This document shows positions 19,845 through 32,286 of a stretch of DNA of 64,000 nt, in pieces. Within the stretch, counting starts at the first letter, position 1; each line of letters starts with the position of its first letter. The stretch spans positions 45,985,962 through 46,049,961 of the forward strand of contig OY720349.1 in NCBI GenBank assembly GCA_963082975.1, read 5' to 3'. Under the pieces are notes generated by a model. The model searched no databases. It was not told the origin of the DNA and worked only from the letters and a program-made list of their open reading frames with translations. The translations under genes were made by a program, and so were the position numbers. This DNA is from Labia minor. Its lineage: Eukaryota > Arthropoda > Insecta > Dermaptera > Spongiphoridae.

Positions 19845-21419
19845 TTAGAGACCTGCTGTGATTTTCTTATCAATTTCTTTAGCGTAAGCAGCACGTAATG
19901 CTAATGGTACTTCGCGAGCTCGTGCAAAAACTGGTTTCGATTCTGGCTTTAAATGAAGTGTAGCTGGTGGTCCAGTTAACTTCCCTGGAACATCGCCAAA
20001 GATATCTGAATATCTTGATAAAATAGAATCAAGATGAGATTTTTGCTCTGATGAGATCTTGGGTTTTGAAGTTGCCAATGTGTTGATTTGTGAAAATAAC
20101 TTGACAAAGTCTATTTCACTGGCAAATGGAGCTATCCACTCTCGTCCAAAAAGTGAATCAAAATCTCCCTCAATGATATATAAGTTTAGTTTCTTGGTAA
20201 TTTTGCCAATTCCAACGTTAACTGTGGTGAATCCTAAACATTTTATAGGATGTCCCGTATAGCTTGCGAAATTCCGATCCGATTTTTCAAGAATAAAATT
20301 GGATTTTATTTTATTAAAATTTTTTATATTCATTATTCCACAGGGAGCTCCTGTGTCGAGTTCCATTGAGCAGCTCTTTCCATCAATTTTTACTGCTATT
20401 ATATGTTTGCTAGATGATTCGTTTACTTGGTTTATTTTAGATAAGACGTAAACTTTTTCTGTAGGTGATTCCTCTTCTGTTTTTGGCGATTCTTTTTTTT
20501 TCGCGCGACATACTTTCGCAATATGTCCTTTTTTTCGACATGTGTGACAGGTAGCATTTATGAAGCGACACTTGTTTCGTGGATGATATCCTCCACATCC
20601 TGAACATGGCTTCAGGCCTACCGATTTTTTATCATTAAAGCTAAGGTTGCTTTGGGAATACTGTTGTCGTTCACGTGAAACTGACCTTAAAAGTGGTTGA
20701 TATCTATTTGAATTCTTTAATTTTGGTTTTCTATAATCTAACTTGTTCATTAATTCGGTTGGCAAATGCGTTTTCTCCTTAACTTCATTCGATGTCTTAC
20801 GTGTGGTTTCCAACGTTCGAGCGATTTCGTAGGCTGCGTCGAAAGTTTGTGGATTTTTTGAAATTATTTCGTCACAAATTTCTCTTGACTCAAGTCCATG
20901 TAAGAATTGTTCAATCAGCATTCGATCTGCGAAATCTCCATACTCGCATTTTGTTGAACCTTGTTTTAGACGTAAGGCGAAGTTGGCGACACTTTCTCCT
21001 TTCTTTTGAACAATATGCCGGAATTTAATACTTTCCACGTATTTATTAGTTGGCTTATCGAAGTGTTTTATAAGCGTTTCTTTTAAATCATCATAAGAAA
21101 TGGTCTCTGGTTCATTAGGACTTATTAAATATTTTAAAGCAGTGTTTAATTCAGGACCCATATGCACTCGAGCATAATCAGCATGTCGATCCTCAGTAAT
21201 TTTACTCAAATTAAGAGCCCAACCAAATCTTTTAAAATAATAGTCGACACTTGATTCATCGGTTGATTGATATTCGCTTATTGCAAATGGCGGTGGTCGA
21301 GGCTGTATAGTTTGCTGAGACTGACCTGGTACATTTGATGTTGTTGCTTTTTTTAAAGCTTCAGCCAGCAATGTTGATAAGGTTTGAAGTAATTCAGGCG
21401 TTACTGCTTCATCTGGCAT
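19845..21419 (-). CDS. Gag-protease polyprotein with RT start (unit 1)
   Basis: 524 codons from ATG 21,419, 88 bp inside the 5' LTR edge. Residues 1-230 are a capsid-like gag with a conserved helical look (QFLHGLESREICDEII). Two zinc knuckles at about 270-305 are CSGCGGYHPRNKC and CHTCRKKGHIAKVC. An aspartic protease has LDTGAPCG near 355 and GREWIAPF later. The C-terminus is the approach to RT (HLKPESKPVFARAREVP) and ends at TAA inside what should be the RT fingers. Gag and protease are intact; pol is not. Gag and protease share one frame. Confidence 0.88.
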   Translation of the reverse strand: MPDEAVTPELLQTLSTLLAEALKKATTSNVPGQSQQTIQPRPPPFAISEYQSTDESSVDYYFKRFGWALNLSKITEDRHADYARVHMGPELNTALKYLISPNEPETISYDDLKETLIKHFDKPTNKYVESIKFRHIVQKKGESVANFALRLKQGSTKCEYGDFADRMLIEQFLHGLESREICDEIISKNPQTFDAAYEIARTLETTRKTSNEVKEKTHLPTELMNKLDYRKPKLKNSNRYQPLLRSVSRERQQYSQSNLSFNDKKSVGLKPCSGCGGYHPRNKCRFINATCHTCRKKGHIAKVCRAKKKESPKTEEESPTEKVYVLSKINQVNESSSKHIIAVKIDGKSCSMELDTGAPCGIMNIKNFNKIKSNFILEKSDRNFASYTGHPIKCLGFTTVNVGIGKITKKLNLYIIEGDFDSLFGREWIAPFASEIDFVKLFSQINTLATSKPKISSEQKSHLDSILSRYSDIFGDVPGKLTGPPATLHLKPESKPVFARAREVPLALRAAYAKEIDKKITAGL

Positions 21420-21507
21420 TTTGAAATGCGTTGGTTGAACAAATTAATCGAGATGATACAAAATTTTTTTTTTTTTTTTTTAGTTTTGTTCACTTCTAAC
21501 ACCAATA

Positions 21508-21632
21508 TATTATGTATTTTAAGGTTTGATAATAAAAGAGTTATTTAGATAAAAAGAATATTTATTATAACGTTAACTGGAGAATTACAATTATTAATTA
21601 GACGTAAATTTAAGGTGTTTAAATATACAACA
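21508..21632 (-). repeat. 5' LTR (unit 1), shortened to 125 bp
   Basis: Same termini as the 3' LTR but missing about 100 bp between TTTAAGGT and GTTTAAATATACAACA. If the missing part holds promoter sequence, transcription from this copy would be impaired. That is inference. Confidence 0.88.
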
Positions 21633-21749
21633 GAATTTTTTTTTGTTTAAATTATTTTGTTACGACCTGAAAAGATGAAAATCGGAAGAAGCAAGATCCG
21701 GAGAATGTGGAGGATGCTTCAAAACCTCAGAATTTAAGTCCCTCAAAGT

Positions 21750-21830
21750 GCCGAGTGGGAAACGCCCGCTTGGAAGATCAAGGTCGGGGTGGGTGGATAA
21801 GGAAGGGACGTGAGAGAGATGTGAGTCACT
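21750..21830 (+). mobile_element. LINE ORF2 C-terminal scrap (unit 1)
   Basis: Encodes RPLGRSRSGWVDKEG-type sequence, matching the GRPLGRPRxRW tail of a common insect non-LTR element. The same tail is carried by the Helitrons at 43.9, 50.5 and 61.5 kb. Confidence 0.6.
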
Positions 21831-21956
21831 AAAATTAGTACTAATTTACTTAATTTATATATTGGCATGTTAATTTTTTTATATCTCTATCTCTTTAATT
21901 TTCTTTTATTTTACTGTGTTTTATTTAACTGGTTTGGTTGTCTATATGTGGTTTAA

Positions 21957-22310
21957 ATCTATTTTTAACACAGTTGCAGTTGACCACAATCGAACTAAAC
22001 CTTTGCACACTTTTCAAATTTGGACGACAATACATGAATATGAATTAAAGTTTTCATTTTCTTAATTAATTAATTAATTAATCCTTCTGTATTGTTCAAA
22101 TCTAGTAACTCATTTTTATCACAGTTGCAGTTGTTCATTCGAACCAAAGCTAGCTTTACAAACGTTTCAGATTTGGATGACAAAACATGAATATGAAATA
22201 GAGTTTACATTTTCTTAATTAATTAATAAATTTTGACCCATCATTAAATATCATTTATAACCTCAAAGTATATTCAAATAAAACTTAAAACTTTAAAAAT
22301 TTATTTACTA
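21957..22310. repeat. Tandem repeat pair R2 (unit 1)
   Basis: Second copy of the R1 tandem blocks (see 14,004), same orientation, a few substitutions (for example GCTAGCTTTACAAACGTTTC). Confidence 0.7.
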
Positions 22311-22645
22311 AAAAATTAAAAATAAAATAAATAATTAAAAAAAAATTAAGTTACAGTGTTTTATTTATTAATGCACTAAAAACTAAATAATTTTTCACTT
22401 CAACATCAATAGTCTAGATACTTTGAATAATAGATCCTAATTAAAATGAATTAGTTAATTAATTAGGGATCTCTCAAATAAAAGGCTTACATTTAAATTA
22501 AAAATGGTTACAAAATTAAAAATTATATTAAGTGCGGTGCGAGCTCTTGAGCGCTTACAGAGTTAAAATTGGGTGCTTGCAGCGCCATCTCTTAAACATG
22601 GCTGGGAAACTAAACAAGGAATCAGCTGTGCTTGCTGTTTGATGT
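22311..22645. other. 5' flank of gene B
   Basis: AT-rich, then a GC-richer 100 bp with GCGCCATCTCTTAAACATGG. It is identical to the flank of C (36,714-37,048) and unlike the flank of A. Confidence 0.5.
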
Positions 22646-22734
22646 TCTGTGATTCTAATTTATAATCAAAATTTAAAAATTACTTATTAACTATTCTATA
22701 TTGTATAATTGATAATACTTTAATCAATTAAAAA

Positions 22735-24468
22735 ATGGAACTTTATTCACAAGACAGAAAATATCCAATATATATAGGTAATTTTTATTTCTATGCTTTA
22801 TAATCTAAATCTAAAGTAATGATTATTATTTTTTTTAAAATTATTTGTAATGATATTATTCCTTAAATTGAAATATTAAATATTTAGATATGTAAAAATA
22901 TAATGATTTAAAATAATGAAAACAATTCTTTTTTAGGTCCTTTATATTCTTGTGTATATTGCCATAATAATTTCATTAGTGAGGAATATTTATCTAAACA
23001 TCTAAAAAAGTGTTTTCATAAAAATATATTGTCAATTTTAAAACATGACATAAAACTCAAAAAGGAAACAGAAAAATATTTAGATGAAAACAATGGAGAA
23101 GATACTAATTCAAACCATACAGAAGACAGGCATTTTCAATGCAATAATTTTAAAATTAAGGTTAATAATATATCTCATTTAATTCCGAATTTATTAACGA
23201 ATACAGATAAAAAGCCTTTTGAATGTAATTTATGTGAAAAGAAATTTAATAGGAAATGTCTTTTAAATTATCATTTACTAATTCATACAGGTGAAAAACC
23301 TTTTGAATGTAATTATTGTAAAAAGAAATTTAGAGACAAATCAACTTTAAATAAACATTTATTAATTCATACAGGTGAAAAACCTTTTGAATGTAATTTA
23401 TGTGAAAAGAAATTTAATAGGAAATCTCTTTTAAATGATCATTTACTAATTCATACAGGTGAAATACCTTTTGAATGTAATTATTGTAAAAAGAAATTTA
23501 ATCACAAATCAACTTTAAATAAACATTTATTAATTCATACAGGTGTAAAACCTTTTGAATGTAATTATTGTAAAAAGAAATTTATTGAGAAAAAAACTTT
23601 AAAAACACATTTATTAATTCATACAGGTGAAAAACCTTTTGAATGTAATTATTGTAAAAATAAATTTAATAGGAAATTAACTTTAAAAAAACATTTATTA
23701 ATTCATACAGGAGAAAAGCCTTTTGAATGTAATTATTGTGAAAAGAAATTTAATCAGAAATCCAATTTAGATACACATTTATTAATTCATACAGGTGAAA
23801 AACATTTTGAATGTAATTATTGTGAAAAGAAATTTAATACGAAAGCTCATTTAAATAAACATTTATTAATTCATACAGGAGAAAAGCCTTTTGAATGTCA
23901 TCTTTGTAAAAATAAATTTAATTATAAATCCGATTTGGATAGACATTTATTAATTCATACAGGTGAAAAACCTTTTGAATGTAATTATTGTAAAAAGAAA
24001 TTTTTTCAGAAATATCTTTTAAATAATCATTTATTAATTCATACAGGTGAAAAACCTTTTGAATGTAATTATTGTAAAAAGAAATTTTTTCAGAAATATC
24101 TTTTAAATAATCATTTATTAATTCATACAGGTGAAAAACCTTTTGAATGTAATTATTGTAAAAAGAAATTTAATACGAAAGCTCATTTAAAAACACATTT
24201 ATTAATTCATACAGGTGAAAAGCCTTTTGAATGTAATTATTGTAAAAAGAAATTTAATACGAAATCAATTTTAAATAAACATTTATTAATTCATACCGGA
24301 GAAAAGCCTTTTGAATGTAATTATTGTAAAAAGAAATTTAATTATAAATCCAATTTAAATAGACATTTATTAATTCATACAGGTGAAAAACCTTTTGAAT
24401 GTGATTTTTGTAAAAAGAAATTTAATCGGAAATCAGGTTTAGATAAACATTTAATAACTCATACATGA
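22735..24468 (+). CDS. C2H2 zinc-finger protein B (15 fingers, subfamily 1)
   Basis: Exon 1 22,735-22,777 (MELYSQDRKYPIYI), intron 159 nt, exon 2 22,937-24,468; 524 codons. Same layout as A: C2HC finger, charged spacer, 15 fingers. The helix order differs from A: RKCLLNY, DKSTLNK, RKSLLND, HKSTLNK, EKKTLKT, RKLTLKK, QKSNLDT, TKAHLNK, YKSDLDR, QKYLLNN twice, TKAHLKT, TKSILNK, YKSNLNR, RKSGLDK. The protein is the same as C. The 5' side matches C and the 3' side matches A, so B is probably a crossover product. It stops at the shared linker TGA. Confidence 0.87.
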
Positions 24469-25216
24469 GATAAACCTTTTGATTATAATTATTGTAAAAA
24501 GAAATTTATGCAAAAAACTTTTAGTATACATTTATTAATACATACTGTATGAAAATTATGCTCAATAATGAAGACTGAAGATTTTGTTTGATTCTTTCTT
24601 TGATTAAAGCTTATATACTTTATAATTCAATGTGTATATCAATAAAAATCTGATTTATCTAACTTAGCATTTATATTAACTAATTTATTTGGTTCATTAA
24701 TAAATACATTATTACTAATCTATTACATTTAAGAATCTTATCATTTTATTATTAAAGTTAGTTTATTTATAATTTATCCAAGTCTAGAATATGTCAAATG
24801 ATTTTATATTTTGACTAATTTATAATTGTAAATAACTGAATTTTTAAACATTATATTTTATTTCTTACAAGATAATTGATTTAATCGCTTTTAAATTTTC
24901 ATTTACTAATTCATACAGGTTAAAAGCTTTATTTTTTATTATTTTTTTTTTATTTGACATCCACTTAATTTATACATCTGTCCAAAGGCAATAATACATG
25001 GTTAGTTCCAATTAGAATAAAGAAAAACAATAAAAAACAAAATAAAAAAATTCAAACTAAATTAGATTAAGTGGGGAAGGATAGGGAAAATAAATAATTG
25101 GTTTGGATATTAGACAAGGAGGGGAAAGGTATGTCATTGATTAAAATTAGAATCCGCAGGTTTGATTTGACATGTCTCCTAGGTCATGCGGTTTGAGTCT
25201 CAAGTTTCTCAATTGT
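24469..25216 (+). other. 3' flank of B: degenerate finger, AATAAA, LINE remnant
   Basis: Same content as 10,082-10,829: post-stop degenerate finger, AATAAA at 24,641-24,646, a finger relic at about 24,882-24,927, and the internally deleted LINE 3' end at about 24,927-25,216. Confidence 0.7.
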
Positions 25217-27131
25217 AGGAGTTATATATATAAAATAATGTCAGCAATATAGATAATTGAATTCAATTTTGTTTTTTCTTAAAATTTTATAAACATATGA
25301 AGCTTAATTTGAAATTCAACCCAGGACAAAGATTCAGATCTTATTCAGTCTTTAGTGTGTTTAAAAAATTTCTATTATATGTACACCTAATTCTGTTTTT
25401 ACACGGTAATTGGTTCCAGAAAAAACCGCGTAAAAAAGACATTGATCTTATGCAAAAATTGGTGATTGGTTCCTTTTCTCTAAAACCTATAAAAATTAGA
25501 GAAAAATAAGGATTTTTTAAGAATATGTATTCAGGTATATTTTATTATATCACAGATATAATGTGTATTTAAGCATAATTATTAAACAAAAAAATAATAA
25601 ACGCTCAAAGCTTAAAAATATATAATGTAAATTAATGTATAACAAGTTCAAGAACTAAAAACAATAATGTATGTATGCAAAACAGCTATGTTGTTAGCAA
25701 AAAGTTATTCAACTTTTAAGACAAAAAAAAAATTAAATGATAATCATAAATATAAATGATTTAAAGAATAGAAAATATTTTTTGACTTACCTTTTATCTA
25801 AGTGCGTTAAAATTAAATTTTATGTAGCGTTGGAAAAACCAACTTGCGTTTAAAAAATGTTTAAAGAACCGATCAGTCTATGATAAATCACTGGGACCAT
25901 GCCATCGAGCTTTCGAAGAAGACCTTCGTGCCAAACTATCAAAAGCTTGGGATATATTTAAAAACACATCTGAGCAGTATCACCTGTTTTCAAAATCTTT
26001 ATCTTATCTTCTTATACGAGTAAAAATTGTATATATATATATATTTGGCTATGGGTTCTCAAAAACCGCTCTAACGATTTTTTTGAAATTCACACTAGAT
26101 ATAGTATTTATAAAGAGTTTTATTGATCACATTTCTGGAAAAATACATCTTTTTTAGTTTTTTTTCCTAAATTTAAATGTATATATATGACGTCACAGCC
26201 ACCGCCTGTGAGATATATATATATATCTATTAAAATAAAATTAAAAATATTTATATTATATTCATATATTTGATTTTTTTTTATTTCATTAATACGTTTA
26301 AAAGAAGATTTATCTTTATATTCGATTTGATATATAGTAGGAGAATTAAATGACATCATCAATTTATTATACTCCGTAAACATAAATATATTTTTAATAT
26401 TATATATTATCACACACACACAGTATATTAGATAAAACATTTATTTGTTTTTGTGTTCTTACTTTTAATATATTTTAATTTAATCAGTAAATTAATTATA
26501 TATTATTATTGTAAATGTTATATCTATCTATCTCTTCATATATTGTGATTCCAGCCATCTTACTTACTTTGAAAATGAAAATCCAATTATGAGATCAAAA
26601 TTAAAATTATTTATTCATATAATCTTGAAAATGTGTTTAGTGTTTATTTAAAAAGGCCAATATATATTAAAAAATTAAATTATAAACATAATAAACCGCT
26701 CTAACGATTTTTTTGAAATTCACACTAGATATAGTATTTATAAAGAAAAATTTAGTTTTATTGATCACATTTCTGGAAAAATACATCTTGATTAGTTTTT
26801 TTTTCTAAATTTAAATGTATATATGTGACGTCACAACCACCGCCTGTGAGATATATACATATCTATTCTTAAAATAAAATTAAAAATATTTATATTATAT
26901 TCATATTTGATTTTTTAATTTCATTAATAGATATACATTTAAATTATTTGAAATTGTTTCACACAACGTTTAAAAGAAGATTTCGTGCTGTACATAACAC
27001 TAGATTAATTGCATAATTATATTTATTATTTATATTTATAAATTAACCTGCCAAGTTCAAATTTCTAAGTATTATAATTTTAAATATTTTAAACCAAGTA
27101 CCTACGTATTTTAACAACTATACCATATTTT
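25217..27131. repeat. Unit 2 spacer: LINE scrap and AACCGCTCTAACG repeats
   Basis: Copy of 10,830-12,744, offset 14,387 bp. Holds the LINE RT scrap (25,860-25,995) and the repeat blocks (26,027-26,947). No additional gene. Confidence 0.75.
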
Positions 27132-27300
27132 AAGTTGGGTGTATGGTCAAGTGAATTTCGGCCAGATGGACCGTTGACGCGAATAAAGTGGCGTGCCTGG
27201 ATGCAGGAGGTGGAGGACTGGGTGTGGTGGCGATTCTTGGGAATGCCAAATGTTTGTTTACCAGTGGATCAGGCTGTTGATGAAAATGATTATGATTGAT
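27132..27300 (+). other. Unidentified open segment, unit 2
   Basis: Copy of 12,745-12,913 with the same open frame (VWSSEFRPDGPLTRIKW ... VDENDYD) and the same 42-nt exon-like island at 27,351-27,392. Confidence 0.35.
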
Positions 27301-27426
27301 TTTAAAGTGCATCTAAACTTGGCATTGGGATGGATTTGAATCCTTTTTTAGGCAAACAAATAGCCGATAGGAACTTGGCCCCCTTTTTAACAGGTATGTT
27401 TTTGATTAGATTTCAATACTTTTTTT

Positions 27427-28067
27427 CCGACCGACGATAGTAAGGGAGGTATTGTTTTCACACCAAATTTCACATGTGGAGATTTTTACATATCTCCACG
27501 AATCATGCATTTTCTAAACAGAAAAAAGTATTTTTAGCATGATGTCTGTCCGTCCGTCTGTCCGTCTGTCCGTCTGTCCGTCCGTATAGATGTGTACAGC
27601 CTGAACGGCTCAAACGATTTTGATGAAATTTGGTATATTTACTTAATGCATCAGTGGGATGAATTGATCAACTTTTGGTGCAATTCCGGAAACCGGAAGT
27701 GGTAGTATTAGCGATCGACGATAGGAAGGAAAGGGTTATTTTTACACCAAAGGAGATTTTTTTATATATCACCACGAATCATGCACTTTGTTTTGGTTTT
27801 ATCCTCGAGAAAAATCATATTTATTAGTTTTTTCTTGATTTAAAATTATATGACGTCATCCAGCCATTCATGACGTCACAGCCTGGTCTTGCATATATAT
27901 TATAAATAAAATAAAATTAAAAATGTTTATATTTATTATTTATGTATGCCTATCTGTTTTTTATTACATTAATAGATATATGAAAATTATTTGAAATTGT
28001 TTCTGTAGCTGGAAATTAATTTATTTCAAATCGTGGGTCGGTTCGGACCTGGCCACAGGTCAACTTA
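27427..28067 (-). mobile_element. Short TIR element (unit 2)
   Basis: Copy of 13,040-13,664 with 16 extra bases in the GTCCGTCT microsatellite. This is the only length difference seen between the two spacers. A C/G substitution (CAGCCTGAACGG) lies near 27,603. Confidence 0.7.
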
Positions 28068-29303
28068 TTTAAGAAAGCTTACCTATTGTTTCCTTTTTGT
28101 GCCGCGCCCGCGTCCATTCTTAGCCTTTGAAATAATTTTGTGTTTAAAAAAATTGCAAATTTTTTTAAATTAAAATTATATTTGTTTATATATTAAATAT
28201 AATAATTTTATTTGTTCTTTTATTTTATAGTTCTGAATTTATAACTTGTATTGAATAATAAATAATTAGAACTATTAATTAATTCATTGAAAATTATATA
28301 GAAACTGTTAAGTTATATTTAATAGTGATATCTTTAAAAATTTAAAGATCTATCTTTGTGGGTCTACGACTAACAAATAGTAATAAGATTTTTAATTCTT
28401 TAGTAACTCATTTTTAAAACAGTTGCAGTTGACCACAATCGAACTAAACCTTTGCACACTTTTCAAATTTGGACGACAATACATAAATATGAATTAAAGT
28501 TTTCATTTTCTTAATTAATTAATTAATTAATCCTTCTGTATTGTTCAAATCTAGTAACTCATTTTTAACACAGTTGCAGTTGTTCATTCGAACTAAAGCT
28601 TTACAAACTTTTCAGATTTGGATGACAAAACATGAATATGAAATAAAGTTTTCATTTTCTTAATTAATTAATAAATTAATAATTTAATTAATAAATTTTG
28701 ACCCATCATTAAATATCATTTATAATCTCAAAGTATATTCAAATAAAACTTAAAACCTTAAAAATTTATTTATTTATTTATAATTTATTTAAATTTATTT
28801 ATTTATAAATAATACGAATCCAGCTTACTGGTGGACAAGGTTTTAAAATATGCATCTGTAAAGGAACATGTTCCTCAAAAAAATGCAGTTGTAAAAATGC
28901 TGGAATATTATGTAATTCCAAGTGATACAATATAGCAATTCTTACTCAAATAAATAAAACTTTTTTCATTATGAAATTTCTATATGATCCTTTATAAAAT
29001 TTAACTCTTATAATAAAAATAAGCTGGAGTGTCTCCTCTCGACTATCTCGCAAATTTGAATTGGATTAGTGACATATATTATATTTAAATTAAATTTAAT
29101 TAATTAAATTATAAATAAAAAAGTAATATTTAATAAATCAGCGAGTGTGCCTATTTTTTGATGGCATCACGTCACGTGTTGGCGCGTGATTTGCAATAAT
29201 AAAAAATTAATTCCGGTATTTTCAGCGATTCAATCAAGTTGAAATTCTATATATAGCAGTTTTATACAATTTTTAATCATGTGAAAAACTATCTTACATA
29301 TAT
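28068..29303. other. Unit 2 spacer with R1 repeat
   Basis: Copy of 13,665-14,900. The R1 tandem pair is at 28,407-28,768. No gene. Confidence 0.6.
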
Positions 29304-30134
29304 GTATTTATTAAAACTTTTGTGGTTATTTTGATAATTATTAAGAGAATTTTTATTAAAAGACCACATTATTTGTATAAAATTATTTATTAAATTAAAA
29401 TAATTGTACAACGTTTCAACTGCTTATTCTGCAGTCGTTTTCAAGTAACCGTACGCTTGCTCCGATTCAAGCGGACTGATGCATGTTGGGACACGTCACC
29501 TCTTATATAGGCAGTGATATTGGCGCCAATTTTTGGCTTCAATTTTTGCCGACAATTCTTAATCTCAACATGAAGTCAGCAGCAATTGTCAAAGCAAGCG
29601 TTTACAATCAAGAAGTATGATAGTGCATTATGTCTCTATAATAAAGATAGTAAATTATTTCTATAATCAAGATATATACATAAATACACATTAGATTAAT
29701 TATATTTCATTCAATATGACAAATTTTACTCATCCAACACTATGTTCCACATCTTATTAAGTCTATATCCATCCTCTTTATTAATATTATTGGGATGATT
29801 ATTAATTTCTATAGATTCTTTTATTTTTATTTTCCACCAATTATTTTCAATATGAAGTGTTTCTACATTATCTAAATTTATTTTATGTCCTGTTGTTAAG
29901 GCATGTTCTTCAATTGCTGATTGATTTGGATGTTTCAATCTAATGGCTCTCTCATGTTCAGACAGTCTTGTAGAAATCTTTCTGCTTGTTTCACCAATGT
30001 ATACTTTTTTACATTCACAAATTACTTGAAAACGACTGCAGAATAAGCAGTTGAAACGTTGTACAATTATTTTAATTTAATAAATAATTTTATACAAATA
30101 ATGTGGACTTTTAATAAAAATTCTCTTAATAATT
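29304..30134 (-). mobile_element. Penelope-like element fragment (unit 2)
   Basis: Copy of 14,901-15,731 with the same inverted arms, target duplication and GIY-YIG fragment (29,726-30,043). Copied by the segmental duplication, not by transposition. Confidence 0.75.
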
Positions 30135-31384
30135 ATCTTACATATATCTTTATTTTTACCCCTTCAGTTTAGAAGAAAAATAATGAAAACGTGGTAGGTA
30201 ATGGTCCTCTTCCGAATGAACTACATTTCTCAAAATTTGATAGAAAACTACGAATTTCGAATAATGCCCGTGCACCAAATTTCATTATTCTAGCTCAAAT
30301 CGTCTTTGCGTAATCTTGACTACATAAACATATACACACACAGAGAGAGAAAGAGAGAGACATTTTTCTCAATATTAGTGAAAATGACTTAAGGACCTCC
30401 AAAACGTATAAAAACATCAAAAACTCGACATCGAAAATTTTCGTGATCACAATACTATCTCTGGCGAGATAGTAAAAAGTATGTTATTATTATTATTTGT
30501 TTAATTTCCATCATATTTTGGTCCTGAAAAACTATGACGAAAATTGTATTTATGAATATTTGGATCATAACCTACGACATATTATATAATATGCAAAGAA
30601 AAGTATGTTTTGTTTGTCATTTACATTTTTTAATTAAAATAATTTTCGTTATGAAAAGCCTTTTGTATTATGTTTATTTAAATAAATATTTTTTTACTGC
30701 ATAAACATTTTTAATTTATTTATATTTCAACTTTTCTTAAAACATGTAGGCAAGAGTACACATTGTCGGGAAATGTACATATACATTATATTCAGTTCAC
30801 AAATACCTAACTTTTTGGGAAATGTACACATTTACCGGAAAATGATTATTCTATTGTTTTGTTTCCTTTCTATCGGGGAAATATACAATGTAATAATATA
30901 AAAAAAAGATATTTTCTCTATACCTTCTGAGGGGAAGAAACTCCTCATCATTGGCGACACAACTGATTATAATAAGAATTCATCATGAATTTTAATGCTA
31001 TGAAATATTTTTAAATACATTCAAAATGAAAATCTATCCTGAAATCAATATTTATGTTTCAAAATCGATTGAAAAAAAATTAAAGGGAGCAATACAAAAG
31101 AGTTAGTTACTAAAAGTAATTAATCGCTAATTAATTACAATTAATTAATTATAATTCAATTATATTTCTTCTATACCTTCTAGGGATCCATTGAAATATC
31201 TATAGAAATTTTCAAAATAAAAAGTCCATGAAAAATCGATTTCAATTTGTCAAAAGAGCGAACAGACAGACAGAGAGACAAAGAGACAGACGGCAAGTGA
31301 AGTTAAGAAAAACGTTATAAAAATAAATATATTACATATAATATTTCCTATCATTTTACATCTCTATTGCTCTCTTACTGAATT
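30135..31384. other. Unit 2 spacer before the LTR element
   Basis: Copy of 15,732-16,981, with the ACACACAGAGAGAG microsatellite repeat. No gene. Confidence 0.5.
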
Positions 31385-31609
31385 TATTATGTATTTTAAG
31401 GTTTGATAATAAAAGAGTTATTTAGATAAAAAGAATATTTATTATAACGTTAACTGGAGAATTACAATTATTAATTAGAACGTAAATTTAAGGTAAGTCA
31501 TTTCAGAGAACCATTATATGAATGAATATATAAGCGGAGAGAATGATATGAGTTGCTAAGGTAAGTGAAGTTAGAAAAGTATTGTGAGCGGGAGTTTAAA
31601 TATACAACA

Positions 31610-32286
31610 TTTCCTCCCCCGGGTAGGATTGTTTTCTTCTAACTCGGTGAGAAACGTCTTGGGGGATGCGTTTGCCGATGTGATCGACGAGGCATCTGAG
31701 GCGGTGTTCCCGGCAGTGAGGCTCTGACTTGTGTTTGTCTTGGAGTCTGTGACGTTATCTGTGGAGCTTCGGGCGGAACACAAGGAGCAGATGGTATTGT
31801 GGTAGAGTCACGGTGCTGTCCGTCATAGAAGTGAATTCTGCACTGTTGGTCCTGTGGATTTGAATGGAGTTGATAAGGTTCGGCAGTTTCACGCTTTTTG
31901 ATCTGATCGACGTGTCGTTTATAATGTTGATTGTTGAAATCTATTTCGTAGTGTAGATCTCCTAGGCGGGTTATAATACGTCCTGGAATCCATTTATCCA
32001 TACGAGGGTTACCAGATAGGAAATAAACATCTTGGTTAGCATGAAATTCTCTATATCGTGTTATGAATTCTGCCCGCTGTTTTTCTCCAATGGTGATACT
32101 TATGTTTTCGGGTTTGACCAAATCTAGGCGTGGTCGTATGTGACGTTCTAGGAATAATATTGATGGTGATTGTCCAGTTGCGGTGTGAGGTGCTCTGCGG
32201 AATTGCCTTAAAACTTTGTTTAAATTTCTTTGCAGCGATTCACGAGTGATGGACATGGCTTTGAGTGCATTCTTGACTGTTTGCAC
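31610..32286 (-). pseudogene. Integrase C-terminal part, frameshifted (unit 2)
   Basis: Same as 17,207-17,883: 215 codons, DVYFLSG, HYKRHVDQIKKRE and the proline-rich tail, out of frame with the integrase core. Confidence 0.85.

Larger units (their letters stand above)
16982..21632 (-). mobile_element. Ty3/Gypsy-type LTR retrotransposon, defective (unit 1)
   Basis: A 4,651-bp element on the minus strand: 5' LTR 21,508-21,632, gag-protease-RT-RNase H-integrase, 3' LTR 16,982-17,206, flanked by GAATT at 16,977-16,981 and 21,633-21,637. A primer site TGGTGTTAGAAGTGAAC follows the 5' LTR after three bases, and the purine tract GGGGGAGGAAA directly precedes the 3' LTR. Integrase after RNase H puts it in Ty3/Gypsy order. 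There is no envelope gene. Two in-frame stops and one frameshift interrupt pol. The same lesions occur in the second copy. Confidence 0.92.
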
